A stretch of 50,577 nt of DNA from Streptococcus mitis SK597 (GCF_000148545.1 NZ_AEDV01000081.1:1-50577), one strand, 5' to 3'. Shown: positions 17,154-27,953, numbered from the stretch's first letter. Notes: generated by a model from the letters alone, not told the origin. A program made the numbers and translations.

Positions 17154-18845
17154 TTATTTCCTTTTTCTACTAGCTGGTCTCTGAGTAAAGTATAATACAG
17201 AACCAGAAATTATCATTAATACAATAGTATAAACGAACACAAGTGCTTGAGCATTTGAAGTTGCTGTTTCATCACCTGCTGAACGAATAGTTATACCCAG
17301 CGGTTGAGCTAATGGATGGTAAAGAAATACAGATAAGTCGAAGTCAGTTAATAAAGAGTTAAAGTTTAAAGCAATAACAGAGAGAACAACCGGTAAAATA
17401 AATGGAATGATAACCTTCATCATAGTATAAAAAGGTGAAGCACCCATACTTCTTGCTGCATCTTCCATCTCATCATCAACACTAAATAAAATAGCACGTA
17501 CCATTCTATAAGAAAATGGGATTTTTACAACTATATATGCAATAAGTAGAATTACCAAACTACCTACCAAAATCTGATTCAAGACAAGAAATTGTGGCTG
17601 ATTAAAAGTAAATAATAAACTTACTGCTAAAAGTGTACTTGGTAGTAACCAAGGAAGTAGAGCACCATATTCAAATAAGAAATCAAAGCGAGCTTTATGT
17701 TTTCTGACAACACGAGCAAATACAACTGCTAGAATTGTTGCTGTTGTCGCAGCGATAATAGAATAAATAAAGCTGACCAAGAATGGAGAGAATGCCGCAC
17801 TATTACTAAAGAATAAGCGATAATTTTCTAAAGTAAAGTTTGATAATGTTAAGTTACCTGTTTGAATTGCAACTGGATCTGTAAATGAGTATAATACTAT
17901 AAAAATTAGTGGAAGCATGAAAACTGTGAACAATCCATATGCTACAATGTGAGCAATGATATTCCAAGGCTTAGACGCAATTTTTTGTTTTTTAAGAGGC
18001 GCTTTAGTCTTAGAGATAGAAATATAATTTCCACCTTTTTCTATCTTATTCATGATAGTAAGCAAAATTGTAGTTGCAATACCTAAAATAATTGCAAGTA
18101 GGGCAGCTAAATCACGAGAATTCCCCATCCCTGCAAATGTAATAATCATTGGATTTATAGTTTGAAATTCTTTACCACCAACAATCATGGGTGCTGCTAC
18201 TGCAGATAAACCACTAAGAAAAACCATGATAGTAAGTGCAAATAGAGTTGGAATTAAGGTTGGTAACACTACTTTTCGGAAAACAGTAAATGGTTTTGCT
18301 CCCATATTTCGAGCAGCCTCAATAGTGTGATAGTCAACGCTTCGAATTGTATTTGTTAAAAACAATGTATGATTAGCAGTTCCTGAAAATGTCATAATGA
18401 ATAAGACTGCACCATACCCAATAAACCAGTTAGGGTCTAAAGAAGGTATAATATTTTGTAAAAATTTTGTAATCAATCCATAAGGACCATAGACAAATTT
18501 ATATCCAGTCGCTAAAACCACTCCTCCATAAATTAAAGAGGTCATATAACCTAATTTTAAAATTTTAGCACCTTTAATATCAAAGTATTCTGTAAATAGA
18601 ACACAAAGAATACCTACGATATTAACTGTAATAATGAGTGAAAATGCCAACTTAAAACTGTTCATAATACTCTGAAGTGCCCTTTGAGATTTTAGAACAC
18701 GATGTACAGCATCAAGGGAAAATTCTCCTCCTTTTACAAATACATTCACTACTAGATCAAAGTTTGGATAAATAATAAATGTTACTAAGAACCAGATTAA
18801 CCCTAAACGAATAAGCCAATCTTTTAAATTTAATTTATGACGCAT
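17154..18845 (-). CDS. ABC importer permease, two fused TM domains (AfuB/FbpB/PhnU-V type)
   Basis: 563 aa with two repeated binding-protein-dependent permease domains, each with an EAA loop: [26 protein letters not shown] in the first half and [25 protein letters not shown] in the second. About 12 membrane helices. This fused arrangement is typical of the iron(III)/sugar-phosphate/2-aminoethylphosphonate ABC family. Located between the ATPase gene (11-bp gap) and mgtC (2-bp gap). Confidence 0.9.
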   Translation of the reverse strand: MRHKLNLKDWLIRLGLIWFLVTFIIYPNFDLVVNVFVKGGEFSLDAVHRVLKSQRALQSIMNSFKLAFSLIITVNIVGILCVLFTEYFDIKGAKILKLGYMTSLIYGGVVLATGYKFVYGPYGLITKFLQNIIPSLDPNWFIGYGAVLFIMTFSGTANHTLFLTNTIRSVDYHTIEAARNMGAKPFTVFRKVVLPTLIPTLFALTIMVFLSGLSAVAAPMIVGGKEFQTINPMIITFAGMGNSRDLAALLAIILGIATTILLTIMNKIEKGGNYISISKTKAPLKKQKIASKPWNIIAHIVAYGLFTVFMLPLIFIVLYSFTDPVAIQTGNLTLSNFTLENYRLFFSNSAAFSPFLVSFIYSIIAATTATILAVVFARVVRKHKARFDFLFEYGALLPWLLPSTLLAVSLLFTFNQPQFLVLNQILVGSLVILLIAYIVVKIPFSYRMVRAILFSVDDEMEDAARSMGASPFYTMMKVIIPFILPVVLSVIALNFNSLLTDFDLSVFLYHPLAQPLGITIRSAGDETATSNAQALVFVYTIVLMIISGSVLYFTQRPASRKRK

Positions 18846-18856
18846 ACTGCACCTCC

Positions 18857-19867
18857 TTAAAATTGCAGAACGTCTGATGGTGTGATAAATAATTCCACAC
18901 TTTCTCCGACAGATCTAATAGCAGCCTGACTATCAATACTTGTTACATTAAGAATCTGACTTTCAGAAACTTTTATTGTATAGTGAATTGTAACTCCAGA
19001 AAACTCAACATCAATAATTGTCCCTTTTAGAATGAAATCTTGTTCAGTTTCACGATTGAATCGAACTTTCTCTAATCGAATGTATCCTTTTTTATCTTCT
19101 AAGAAAACGCTTGCATTTTTCAGTAATACTTCGTGGACTGTTTCATCGGTCAAAACATTAATATCTCCAATAAAATCACATACAAATTCAGTTTGAGAAT
19201 TATGATAAATTTCTACTGGTGTACCAACCTGTTCGATGAATCCATTGTTAAAGACTGCAATTCTATCAGATAAAGTCAAGGCTTCCTCTTGATCATGAGT
19301 AACATATAAAGTAGTAATACCTAACTCTTTTTGAAGTCTTTTCAACTCTTTTCTCAAATCTACACGTAATTTTGCGTCAAGGTTTGACAATGGTTCATCT
19401 AGACAAAGAATTTTAGGTTCAAGAACCAGAGCACGAGCCAATGCTACCCTTTGTTGTTGACCCCCAGATAATTCTGATACATTACGCTGTAACTGTTGAT
19501 CAGAGATCTTAATTTTTGCTGCTACTGCTGATACTTTTGCTTTAATAACATCTGGAGCTACCTTCTTAACTTTTAAACCAAATGCAATATTATCAAAAAC
19601 AGTCATAGTTGGAAATAGCGCATAAGATTGAAATACAATACCAATTCCACGCTTTTCAGGTTCCAAATGAGTGACATCTGTTCCATTAACTTCAATACTT
19701 CCTGATGATGGATCTAGAAAACCTACCAATGCTCTCAAAGTAGTTGATTTACCACATCCTGAAGGCCCAAGAAATGTAAAAAATTCCCCTTCATGTATAT
19801 CTAAATTCAGATTATCAATTGCAACAAAATCACCATATTTAATTTGAATATTATCAAATTTAATCAT
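18857..19867 (-). CDS. ABC importer ATPase (AfuC/PotA-like)
   Basis: 336 aa. Walker [11 protein letters not shown]-loop FQSYALF, signature LSGGQQQR, Walker [13 protein letters not shown] and switch [10 protein letters not shown]-terminal regulatory TOBE domain follows (residues about 240-336). Energises the adjacent permease. Annotation engines usually call this an iron, spermidine or phosphonate ATPase; the substrate follows the binding protein, not this subunit. Confidence 0.92.
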   Translation of the reverse strand: MIKFDNIQIKYGDFVAIDNLNLDIHEGEFFTFLGPSGCGKSTTLRALVGFLDPSSGSIEVNGTDVTHLEPEKRGIGIVFQSYALFPTMTVFDNIAFGLKVKKVAPDVIKAKVSAVAAKIKISDQQLQRNVSELSGGQQQRVALARALVLEPKILCLDEPLSNLDAKLRVDLRKELKRLQKELGITTLYVTHDQEEALTLSDRIAVFNNGFIEQVGTPVEIYHNSQTEFVCDFIGDINVLTDETVHEVLLKNASVFLEDKKGYIRLEKVRFNRETEQDFILKGTIIDVEFSGVTIHYTIKVSESQILNVTSIDSQAAIRSVGESVELFITPSDVLQF

Positions 19868-19969
19868 CTCACTAACTCCCTCTATTACTAAACCAAAAGC
19901 CTCTCTTTATTTCTTCCATAAATTTAGAAATAATAGAGAGACTTGGACATAAAAATTAACTCTTATTTC

Positions 19970-21037
19970 TTATTGTACGTATTCTAATTCAGCTTTTTCT
20001 ACCCATTCATCCAAATGCTTTCCAACAGCTTCCCAGTCAATATTTTGTGGTTTCACTTGATCAACAAATTTCTTTGTATCTTCTGGTAGATCTTTGAGGG
20101 CATCTTTATTTGCAGGAATAGATCCAAAGTTCTTACTATATTCTACTTGAATTTCTGATTGACCAAACCAATCAATAAATTCTTTAGCTAACGCTTGTTT
20201 TTTACTAGTGCTTAAAACCATAGTTTGTTCAGTTACAAATGGTACACCGATCTCAGGAGTCATAACTTTGAAAACAACATTTTGTTCTTTTTGTCCAACT
20301 AATGCACCAGAACCCCACATCATTCCATATTGTATTGGATCTTCTTTGTCTAACATCTTAACAATTGAACTTTCTCCCTTTTGAAGAGTGTATGCATTTT
20401 TCAAATATTCTTTTGCTGCTTCCCAACCTTTTTCAGAAACACCTAATTCACCTTTATCATCAAGGTATCGAACTAAGATACTTGCTAGAATTGCCCGTCC
20501 TGTTCCACCTGAGAGCCCAGAAATTGAATATTTACCTTTATATTTACTACCTAATTCAGTCCAATCTTTAGGCATTTCTTTTACATCAGGCGCTCCAATT
20601 AAAACTAATGGTTGAACAATCACAGGATTATAATAATTATCTTTATCTGATAAAGATTGATCAATTTTATCTAACCATTTAGGCTTGTACTGTACTAGTA
20701 ATTTTTGATCTCTAATTTTATTTGAATCAACAGCACCAATTCCAAATACCATATCTGCAACTGCATTATTCTTCTCGGCAATAACACGGTCTGCTAATTG
20801 AGCGCCAGGGATATCAACCATTTTTATATTAAAACCAGCTTCTTTTGCTTTAGCAGTTAACCAATCACCACGACCATTTGAGACTGAGTTCGAATAGATT
20901 ACTAATTCTTGACTTTTATCAGCTTTTTCTTCAGATGAAGAAGCAGTCGTAGAATTTGAACCGCCAGAGCAAGCAGCAAGTGTAGTAAGAGCAACTCCCG
21001 TTGCAAGTACAGTAGACCAAACTTTCATTTTTTTCAT
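19970..21037 (-). CDS. ABC importer substrate-binding lipoprotein (AfuA/FbpA/PhnS-like)
   Basis: Lipoprotein signal with lipobox LAAC-S at residues about 20-24, a Ser/Thr/Glu-rich linker, then a class F-type binding fold (ELVIYSNSVSNGRGDWL, ADMVFGIGAVDSNKIRDQ, YSISGLSGGTGRAILASIL). Related pneumococcal proteins are often annotated as iron-binding. The Ser/Gly/Thr-rich loop SGLSGGTG could bind a phosphate or phosphonate group, and the AfuA branch of this family is known to bind hexose phosphates. I see no Tyr-Tyr pair of the FbpA iron site that I can place with certainty. Second gene of the operon controlled by the 21745-21758 palindrome. Confidence 0.85.
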   Translation of the reverse strand: MKKMKVWSTVLATGVALTTLAACSGGSNSTTASSSEEKADKSQELVIYSNSVSNGRGDWLTAKAKEAGFNIKMVDIPGAQLADRVIAEKNNAVADMVFGIGAVDSNKIRDQKLLVQYKPKWLDKIDQSLSDKDNYYNPVIVQPLVLIGAPDVKEMPKDWTELGSKYKGKYSISGLSGGTGRAILASILVRYLDDKGELGVSEKGWEAAKEYLKNAYTLQKGESSIVKMLDKEDPIQYGMMWGSGALVGQKEQNVVFKVMTPEIGVPFVTEQTMVLSTSKKQALAKEFIDWFGQSEIQVEYSKNFGSIPANKDALKDLPEDTKKFVDQVKPQNIDWEAVGKHLDEWVEKAELEYVQ

Positions 21038-21061
21038 GATAAGTTCTCCTTTTTTATTATT

Positions 21062-21721
21062 TTATTTAAATTTTTCGTAATATGGAACAAATTGTCTCAT
21101 ATCTTCAAATACAGTATAGTCAATTCGGTTTACAGTAATAGTTGGAATCTTCTCTAATAAGATTTCAGTTAATTCTGCTCTGACTTTAGTAAACTCTTCT
21201 TCCTCCTCTTCGGTTAGAGGAATCCGAAGATACCCAATTGAAATATGGAATTGATATCTATCATGATTAGGGAAACGAACACCTGCTTTTTCTGAGACAT
21301 AAGTACGAATTTCTTCTAATCTCTTTGCAGAAGCTTCATCTGCAGGTTCAACTAGTATGTTTTGTTTCCCCATTTCAGTTACACGCATATGAATTTCTTC
21401 GTCCAACAATGGAAATATGTCAAGTTGTTTAGCAAAGTAATCATGTATTTCCTGTAAAGGTGTATCTAGAGGAAGATTACTGCTCCAAAACTCCGTTTCA
21501 CGATTTTCATGGCACAACAATTCAATTACAGTCATGTGAATAGAATTCCTTGGAGTTAAAGTAAACTTATCGATAAATGGTAATTCTCTATAACGTGATT
21601 GAATAATATCAACAACTTCCATCAAATCTTGTTTAGTATAAAGATTTGCTACAACAGTATTTCCTGGAAAATGATTAAATTCTCCATTTTCTTTGAACTT
21701 AATTTTTGTTAGGTTTTTCAT
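21062..21721 (-). CDS. 2H phosphoesterase / 2'-5' RNA ligase-like protein, 219 aa
   Basis: Two H-x-T/S motifs characterise the 2H phosphoesterase fold: HMTVIE near residue 69 and HISIGYL near residue 155. Family members hydrolyse 2',3'-cyclic phosphates or other phosphodiesters, and this one resembles the DUF1868-like branch. The ATG at 21719-21721 (MKNLTKIKF, behind GAGGG) is the true start: the in-frame ATG at 21763 lies at the expected transcription start and the operator falls between the two. First gene of an operon with an ABC importer and mgtC, so its substrate probably arrives through that importer. It is unlikely to be an RNA ligase in this context. Confidence 0.8.
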   Translation of the reverse strand: MKNLTKIKFKENGEFNHFPGNTVVANLYTKQDLMEVVDIIQSRYRELPFIDKFTLTPRNSIHMTVIELLCHENRETEFWSSNLPLDTPLQEIHDYFAKQLDIFPLLDEEIHMRVTEMGKQNILVEPADEASAKRLEEIRTYVSEKAGVRFPNHDRYQFHISIGYLRIPLTEEEEEEFTKVRAELTEILLEKIPTITVNRIDYTVFEDMRQFVPYYEKFK

Positions 21722-21744
21722 ATAAAGACCCTCTTTTTTATATT

Positions 21745-21808
21745 TGACACCGGTGTCACCCATGCTTATATTATATAACGAAACCGTTTACTTTGTCAAG
21801 CGCTTTCA
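21745..21808 (-). promoter_or_regulatory. promoter, LacI-type operator and cre-like sites of the importer operon
   Basis: -35 TTGACA (complement of 21794-21799), 18-bp spacer, -10 TATAAT (complement of 21770-21775). The perfect 14-bp palindrome TGACACCGGTGTCA lies at 21745-21758, just downstream of the expected start. AGTAAACGGTTTCG (complement of 21779-21792, in the spacer) matches the CcpA cre consensus at 12 of 14 positions, so carbon catabolite control is likely too. Confidence 0.8.
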
Positions 21809-21904
21809 AAAATTTTTTAAAAAAATTTATCTTTCATTAAATATGCATTTCATTAAAAGGTTAAGTAATTTTTCCAAAATACAGCACTCATATAGACAGT
21901 ATCA

Positions 21905-22915
21905 TCAATTATAGCCATTGGGATTTTTTGATTGCCAATTCCATGTATCTCTACACATGTCTTCAATCGATTTTGTTGTCCTCCAATTTAATTCCTTATA
22001 TGCTTTGTCTGCATTTGCATAACAAGTTGCAACGTCTCCTGAACGTCTTGGAACTATTTTATAAGGAATAGGGATCTTATTAACACTTTCAAATGTATTT
22101 ACTAGTTGTAATACACTAGTTCCTTCTCCCGAGCCTAGGTTATAGATATAAACATCTGTTTTTTCAGATACTTTTTCTAAAGCTTTTATATGTCCTATTG
22201 CTAAATCTACTACATGGATATAATCGCGCACACCAGTACCGTCAAGCGTATCATAATCATTTCCGAACACACTTAGTTCTGACAGCTTACCTACCGCTAC
22301 TTGTGCAATATAGGGCATCAAGTTGTTAGGAATTCCTGAGGGATCTTCCCCAATCAAACCAGACTCATGAGCACCAATTGGATTGAAATAACGAAGCAAC
22401 GCAATACTCCATTCTGAATCTGCCACATGAACATCTTTTAAAATTTGCTCAAGCATCACTTTCGTATACCCATAAGGATTTGTCGCACTTGTTTGCATAG
22501 TCTCAATTAGAGGTGACTGATTGTTAATTCCATATACAGTCGCACTTGAAGAAAAGACAATCTTTTTAACATTAAATTCTGACATCACTTCAACAAGTGC
22601 CAATGTACTCATAATATTATTTTTGTAGTACATCACAGGCTTTTGCACGGATTCTCCGACAGCTTTATAACCTGCAAAATGAATTGCAGCATCAATCGAT
22701 TCTTGTTCAAATACCTTTCTCAATGCTTGTTTATCACAAACATCTAATTCGTAAAACACGGGACGTATTCCTGTAATTGCTTCAATACGGTCTAGCACCA
22801 AGATGCTAGAGTTCGAAAGGTTGTCGACAATGATGACTTCCTTTCCTAAATTTAGTAATTCTACTACGGTATGGCTACCAATATAACCAGCTCCGCCTGT
22901 TACCAATATTGCCAT
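21905..22915 (-). CDS. galE: UDP-glucose 4-epimerase
   Basis: Interconverts UDP-galactose and UDP-glucose. NAD loop VTGGAGYIGSH, SSSATVYG and the catalytic YGYTK (Tyr-x-x-x-Lys), then RYFNPIGAHESG. 336 aa, standard size. Last gene of the pfbA operon, 12 bases after galT. Having galE and galT together without galK means this operon handles galactose-1-phosphate or UDP-galactose, not free galactose. Confidence 0.95.
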   Translation of the reverse strand: MAILVTGGAGYIGSHTVVELLNLGKEVIIVDNLSNSSILVLDRIEAITGIRPVFYELDVCDKQALRKVFEQESIDAAIHFAGYKAVGESVQKPVMYYKNNIMSTLALVEVMSEFNVKKIVFSSSATVYGINNQSPLIETMQTSATNPYGYTKVMLEQILKDVHVADSEWSIALLRYFNPIGAHESGLIGEDPSGIPNNLMPYIAQVAVGKLSELSVFGNDYDTLDGTGVRDYIHVVDLAIGHIKALEKVSEKTDVYIYNLGSGEGTSVLQLVNTFESVNKIPIPYKIVPRRSGDVATCYANADKAYKELNWRTTKSIEDMCRDTWNWQSKNPNGYN

Positions 22916-22927
22916 TTGGGTTTCCTC

Positions 22928-24403
22928 CTAATTAATTCCAACCGACTTAACAAATCTCATAAACGCTTCATGCCCAGACGGTGTATTCTTATAAACTCCT
23001 GCATCTTCCAGAACTCTCGCAAACACTTGTCCTGCTTCGTGTTGAACTACGCTATTAACCTCTTCTTTATTAATGCGAGGATATTTTTCTTTCAATTGGT
23101 CAGCCCATTCTAAATGATAATCCGCAATTGCGTTTTCCTCTCCTAAAAGATATTTTCCAACTTCTTCTAACTCTGGTTTCAAACGAGGTGGTAATATCGC
23201 AAGTCCCATCACTTCGATTAATCCGATATTTTCCTTTTTAATATGTTGTACATCTTGATGAGGATGGAAAACACCATCTGGGTATTGTTCAGTAGTATGA
23301 TTATCTCTTAGAACAATATCTAATTCATATCTCCCGTCCACTTTACGAGCAATAGGAGTCACCGTATGGTGTGGGACATCTTCAGTCATAGCAATGATGT
23401 CTACTTCTAAATCTGAGTATTCTCTCCACTTATTTAGAATTTTAGTAGCTAAATCTAACAAGCGATTTTTATTTTCACTTTGTAACCTAATTACTGACAT
23501 TGGCCATTTTACAATACCAGCATTAACATCCTCAAAGTCTTTAAAACGAAATTCACTCTCAAATTTTGCTTTTTCCATTGGGAAAATATGTTTCCCTCCC
23601 TGGTAGTGGTTATGACTAAGAATGGAGCCTCCTGAGATAGGAAGATCAGAATTTGAACCAGCAAAATATCCTGGCAAAATATCAACAATCTCCAATAATT
23701 GTTCAAATGTTTTAGAGGTAATAGCCATTGGTACATGTTGACTATTCAAAAATATCGCATGCTCATTAAAGTATGAGTAAGGAGAATACTGGAATCCCCA
23801 TACTTCGTCACCAAGTTTCATCCGAATAATTCTATGATTCGAACGTGCTGGATAATTTATTCGCCCCTGATATCCTTCATTTTCCATACATAGTAAACAT
23901 TTGGGATAATTAGTGGCTTTTACTAATTTTTCAGCAGCAATTGTTTTTGGATCTTTTTCGGGTTTTGACAAATTTATCGTAATCTCTAGCTCTCCGTATT
24001 TAGTTGATGCTCGAAACTCAATATTCTTAGCAATAGCAGAAGTTTTAATATAATCACTATCTTTACTTAACTTATAAAACTCTTCAACTGCTTCTTGAGG
24101 TGATATATCATATGAACTCCAAAAAATATCATTTAATCGACTAGGTAAAGGAACTATGAAATTCATTAACTCTGCTCCTAAACATTCCTTTTCCTCAATT
24201 AAATCTTTAATTTTACCGTTTTTTAAGGCGATTTCCACTAAGTAATCTTTTATTTGTTTCAGGTCATTTTCATCGGAAATGCGATCAGTTCCCTCCTCAC
24301 CTATTAACGCTAGTACCCTATTTTTCACATATATTTTGTCAATTTCATTATACATTCCGTATTCAATTACTCTATCAACAAAATTATCAATAATTGTTTT
24401 CAT
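22928..24403 (-). CDS. galT: galactose-1-phosphate uridylyltransferase, Gram-positive (GalT2 family) type, cluster copy
   Basis: 491 aa. Transfers UMP from UDP-glucose to galactose-1-phosphate. Family motifs: [61 protein letters not shown] and the C-terminal [28 protein letters not shown]. It is clearly homologous along its length to the second galT at 45144-46625, but the two differ in many positions and stand in separate operons. Twelve bases after the PhoU-like gene. Confidence 0.94.
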   Translation of the reverse strand: MKTIIDNFVDRVIEYGMYNEIDKIYVKNRVLALIGEEGTDRISDENDLKQIKDYLVEIALKNGKIKDLIEEKECLGAELMNFIVPLPSRLNDIFWSSYDISPQEAVEEFYKLSKDSDYIKTSAIAKNIEFRASTKYGELEITINLSKPEKDPKTIAAEKLVKATNYPKCLLCMENEGYQGRINYPARSNHRIIRMKLGDEVWGFQYSPYSYFNEHAIFLNSQHVPMAITSKTFEQLLEIVDILPGYFAGSNSDLPISGGSILSHNHYQGGKHIFPMEKAKFESEFRFKDFEDVNAGIVKWPMSVIRLQSENKNRLLDLATKILNKWREYSDLEVDIIAMTEDVPHHTVTPIARKVDGRYELDIVLRDNHTTEQYPDGVFHPHQDVQHIKKENIGLIEVMGLAILPPRLKPELEEVGKYLLGEENAIADYHLEWADQLKEKYPRINKEEVNSVVQHEAGQVFARVLEDAGVYKNTPSGHEAFMRFVKSVGIN

Positions 24404-24415
24404 ATATTTTTCTTT

Positions 24416-25057
24416 CTAATTTATGTTCCCATATTTTCTATACATTATCCATTTATAAATTGATTGCGTAGTATGAGCAATTTTATCAAGGTGATGAATA
24501 ATATCTAAAGCACCAATTACTTCAGAAACATTCCCATCATCTTCAAATATGTAATTCATTATTTTCTTTTCAATATTTATACTAAGCTCTTCTATCTCAT
24601 TCTGTTTTTGTATAACAACCATATCTAAACATCCAAATTGTTCCTCTCTATAACAAGATATAGCCCTATTCATATGCAGTCCGATAACTTCATGAAGTAT
24701 TTTTATTTCTGAAATAATTTTCTTCAAAATTTCATTATTTTGAATAATCTGTAGATTTTTTAAAATTTCAACAATTCTATCCCCAATACGTTCAATGTCA
24801 GTTGATATTTTTATTACACTAATAATTCTTCTTAAGTCATATGAAACGGGATGTTGTAAACAAATTAACTCATATCCTTTTTTATCAACATTTAGAACTG
24901 ACTCATTTATGATTAAATCTTCTTTAATCAATTCTATTCGTTCTTCATTTGATAAATATTCAAATAACTTCTCGTATTTATCAAGCACAGATACCCAAAT
25001 GGTCTCTAAATTATTTGATAATTCTATAATTTCATTTTCTAAATATAACCTTAACAT
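24416..25057 (-). CDS. PhoU-domain protein, 213 aa
   Basis: A helical PhoU-like protein with the metal-binding motif LRRIISVIKISTDIERIGDRIVEI (E/D-x-x-x-D type) in the first half and a weaker second copy (LDIIHHLDKIAHTTQSIYKWI). PhoU proteins normally regulate Pst phosphate uptake and PhoR signalling, but no pst genes are nearby. In this operon it lies between a PP2C-like phosphatase and galT. Probably responds to, or controls, phosphate released by the pathway (inference). Confidence 0.8.
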   Translation of the reverse strand: MLRLYLENEIIELSNNLETIWVSVLDKYEKLFEYLSNEERIELIKEDLIINESVLNVDKKGYELICLQHPVSYDLRRIISVIKISTDIERIGDRIVEILKNLQIIQNNEILKKIISEIKILHEVIGLHMNRAISCYREEQFGCLDMVVIQKQNEIEELSINIEKKIMNYIFEDDGNVSEVIGALDIIHHLDKIAHTTQSIYKWIMYRKYGNIN

Positions 25058-25114
25058 TTAGGTACCTCTTCTTAACAAAGTTCAATAGTAACAATTAATA
25101 TTTTAAACAATATA

Positions 25115-25861
25115 TCAAACATCAATAACTAGAATACTTGCATCATCCTTCTTTCCATAGATTGGATCAATAGCAGAAGAATTAAATCTCATCTTAATTA
25201 ACTCTTCAAAAGTCTTATTTTGATTATTTTGATAGAATTCATAAAAGCCATCGCTCATTAAAACAATTTGTTCACTAGTAACATCTATTTGATTAATAAT
25301 AGCATGGTCTAAAAATCTCTCATCCAACGAACCTATCCAGTACCCACTCGGTTGATTAGATAATTTTCTGATTTTTTGTAAAATAATTTTTTTATTTAAA
25401 GCACTATTTGTACCAATTGAATCTTTTATCTCATTTTTTCCTTTTTCAAATAAGTTATCTACTCTATGATCAGTTATTTCCATTTCGTTTACTAGCATGA
25501 CGCAGTCACCTAGCATCATATACTCCAACTTTTTTTCTGAAAGTTTAGCAAATATAAAAGCAAATGTTGGTAAGCGATAATACTCTGTTAATTCATATGA
25601 GTTTAAACCGATTTCATCTTTAACCTCGAGTAAAGCAGTTTCAAATATTTGTTTAAGAGTTTTTGATTCTTTACAATTAACCGACAAACTTTCTGATAAA
25701 ATATGTACAACTTCTGAGACTGAATAACCCATCTCCTCTTTAGAATTATATAAATCTGTAGCTCCATCGATAATCCAAAAATACTGATTTTGTGAACCTA
25801 CAGTATCCTCATTTTCTACGGAACTTCCTTGTATTGAACAAATTTTATTTATCTTTACCAT
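25115..25861 (-). CDS. PP2C-like (PPM family) phosphatase, 248 aa
   Basis: Conserved PPM motifs in order: SSVENEDTVG, FWIIDGATDL (metal-binding Asp-Gly), YMMLGDC, LMSDGFYEF and KKDDASILVIDV (final metal Asp-Asp). Soluble, no kinase partner or membrane segment. The gene starts within the pfbA end (17-bp overlap), so it is translationally coupled to a surface-protein gene, which is unusual for a PP2C phosphatase. Could act on a phosphoprotein or a small phosphorylated molecule; sequence alone cannot decide. Confidence 0.82.
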   Translation of the reverse strand: MVKINKICSIQGSSVENEDTVGSQNQYFWIIDGATDLYNSKEEMGYSVSEVVHILSESLSVNCKESKTLKQIFETALLEVKDEIGLNSYELTEYYRLPTFAFIFAKLSEKKLEYMMLGDCVMLVNEMEITDHRVDNLFEKGKNEIKDSIGTNSALNKKIILQKIRKLSNQPSGYWIGSLDERFLDHAIINQIDVTSEQIVLMSDGFYEFYQNNQNKTFEELIKMRFNSSAIDPIYGKKDDASILVIDV

Positions 25862-27953
25862 AATACTTCAACCCTTTTAGTGTCAAAAGTAAACTAATTC
25901 CTGTCACTGTTAAGAATAGTTCCATAATCTTGTTCGAACCAGTCTTTGGTAATTTTTGTTTTACATCTACTATTTCTTTAGATTTATTAATATGATTTTC
26001 AGTTTCTCTTCCATCTCCAACTATTTTATGGTTCACTTCTTCTGTCTTATTATCTTGTTTATTGTCGATCTTGTCATTCATTTGTCTATTATCTTTACTT
26101 GAGTTAAACTCTCCGTTCTTCTGGTTACTATCAATTACATTATTTGAATTAGATTGTTTTTCATGCACATATGAACTTGTTTTAAATTTTTCCTCTTTGT
26201 TTTTTTCTTTTTCGTTTTTATCACTTAAATTATTTGTTACAATTTTGTAAAGCCCATTCTCCGTTACAATATTGAAATTACCATCGCTATCACGTATAAC
26301 AGGTTCTTTCCCATTTGCATTAGATTTGATGAATGATATATACTTACCGGATAAATTATAAAATTGGTTATTTAAAACGGTTATTTTACCCTTTGAATCC
26401 TCAATAACAATTCCTTCTTTACCACCGAATATACTATTCTCTGACACTACTAAATTATCACTAACTCGTAATAATTCAATATTTGGTTGTTCTGTTTCCT
26501 TAGAATTATTATTAATTACATTTTTTGTTACAGTAATATCTGATACTTTTCCTAAATATTCTGCACTATCTTTTGCTACTCTAATAGCCTTTGTTTTAGG
26601 ATCAGAAATATAAAATGTATTTTCAGTAATAACGACTTTCTTATTTAAATCAAGTTCATCTTTTACATTTTTATAACTAAAAGCATTTATTAAGGCTGCA
26701 CCATTTTCTCTATAATGTACACTTTCTCCTTTTACTTTCTTATCAAATCTATTTCCTTTAATTAAAATATCAGTAAATCCTGTAAAACGTACACCAGAAT
26801 ACATCATGTTATCAAAATGATTATTTAAAATTTTAATATTAGAGGGGTTCTGTGTCGACAATGTTTGATAGTGTGTACCAATTGCTGTTACTAATTCTCC
26901 AGATTTATCACTTTTACCAAAATAGGAATTTTGAATAGTCACATTTTCAGATTTTTTCCCATCATCATTCAAGGCATAAGGAAAACCTTTTCTAGTTAAT
27001 GGTTCAATCTGAATGCTCTCCTTACTTATGATTTGCCCATCCTTCATCGTTTTGGGTAAGGCTTGCCCAAGAAAACGAGAATTATCAACTAATACATTTT
27101 TCGAACCTGCAATTTGAATAGCATGCCCTTGATAACTATCCTTGAATGTTACATTTTTTATAGTTACGTTATTTGAATTCCCAATAGCAAATGCACCTGA
27201 AGAATTTATAAGTGGTAGATTTTTTGCTTTAGTTCCTTCTTCATTCAAAGCACCGTTCATATCAATAGTACCACCAGAATAACTAATATCTTCTGTTGGG
27301 CCCCATTCTACTTGCGCACCATCATCCGTAAATAAACCTGTCATAAAAACAATAGAAGGGTGATTCTTAATATTTATACCATTTAGAATGGTAGCTTTCT
27401 CATTCAATTCTAAGTGTGTATGACTTTTTAAAAAAACAATTTCTTTTACTAAATAAGTTCCTTCCGGAAAATATACATTTCCTCCACCTAGCCCTTGAGC
27501 TGCAGCATCTATTGCATCTTGAATTGCTTGTCGATCATCATTAACCCCGTCACCTATTGCTCCATAATCTTTAACATTCAAAGCTACGTGTTCGTTCAGA
27601 TTAGTACTTAAAATAGTATTCACTTCCATCCCAGAGATGTTACCCATCATAGTATCATTTGTTATATCAGGTTTATTTTGATTAATACTCACTCCTCCAT
27701 TATTATCAGTACTTAAACTTGAATTGTTATCAAGACTGAGAGTATCAGAATGGGGTTGCGCAGATAATGATGTAGATGTGCTACTCAACAAAGAGTTCAT
27801 TTGCATATTATCTTTAGACGAAGAAGTTTCACCAACTACTTCATTAGCTAAAACACTTTGTGTTCCAATAAATAAAACCGCTAAGAGAACTGAGCAAACT
27901 CCCACCTTAGACTTACGAATAGAGAAAACCTCATTTTCTTGAAAAGATTTCAT
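25845..27953 (-). CDS. pfbA: sortase-anchored beta-helix surface protein (plasmin- and fibronectin-binding protein A)
   Basis: Signal peptide of the YSIRK type (FSIRKSKVGVCSVLLAVLF), a Ser/Asn-rich region, then a right-handed parallel beta-helix starting with LNVKDYGAIGDGVNDDRQAIQ (pectate-lyase-3 family), about residues 125-560, a Lys/Asn/Glu-rich linker, and a LPKTG anchor followed by a membrane helix and basic tail. PfbA of S. pneumoniae binds plasmin(ogen) and fibronectin and has a carbohydrate-lyase-like fold; an enzymatic role on glycans is open. I start at ATG 27951-27953, behind TTGGAGG; an in-frame TTG upstream overlaps that site. First gene of a five-gene operon with PP2C, PhoU-like, galT and galE. 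Confidence 0.92.
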   Translation of the reverse strand: MKSFQENEVFSIRKSKVGVCSVLLAVLFIGTQSVLANEVVGETSSSKDNMQMNSLLSSTSTSLSAQPHSDTLSLDNNSSLSTDNNGGVSINQNKPDITNDTMMGNISGMEVNTILSTNLNEHVALNVKDYGAIGDGVNDDRQAIQDAIDAAAQGLGGGNVYFPEGTYLVKEIVFLKSHTHLELNEKATILNGINIKNHPSIVFMTGLFTDDGAQVEWGPTEDISYSGGTIDMNGALNEEGTKAKNLPLINSSGAFAIGNSNNVTIKNVTFKDSYQGHAIQIAGSKNVLVDNSRFLGQALPKTMKDGQIISKESIQIEPLTRKGFPYALNDDGKKSENVTIQNSYFGKSDKSGELVTAIGTHYQTLSTQNPSNIKILNNHFDNMMYSGVRFTGFTDILIKGNRFDKKVKGESVHYRENGAALINAFSYKNVKDELDLNKKVVITENTFYISDPKTKAIRVAKDSAEYLGKVSDITVTKNVINNNSKETEQPNIELLRVSDNLVVSENSIFGGKEGIVIEDSKGKITVLNNQFYNLSGKYISFIKSNANGKEPVIRDSDGNFNIVTENGLYKIVTNNLSDKNEKEKNKEEKFKTSSYVHEKQSNSNNVIDSNQKNGEFNSSKDNRQMNDKIDNKQDNKTEEVNHKIVGDGRETENHINKSKEIVDVKQKLPKTGSNKIMELFLTVTGISLLLTLKGLKYYGKDK

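Noticed and set aside
21722-21763. Longer start of the 2H phosphoesterase at ATG 21763
   Set aside because: It falls on the expected transcription start and runs through the operator; the ATG at 21719-21721 has a good ribosome binding site.
21794-21808. Second cre site TGAAAGCGCTTGACA overlapping the -35 of the importer operon
   Set aside because: It needs a one-base insertion to fit the consensus and coincides with the -35; the site at 21779-21792 is better.
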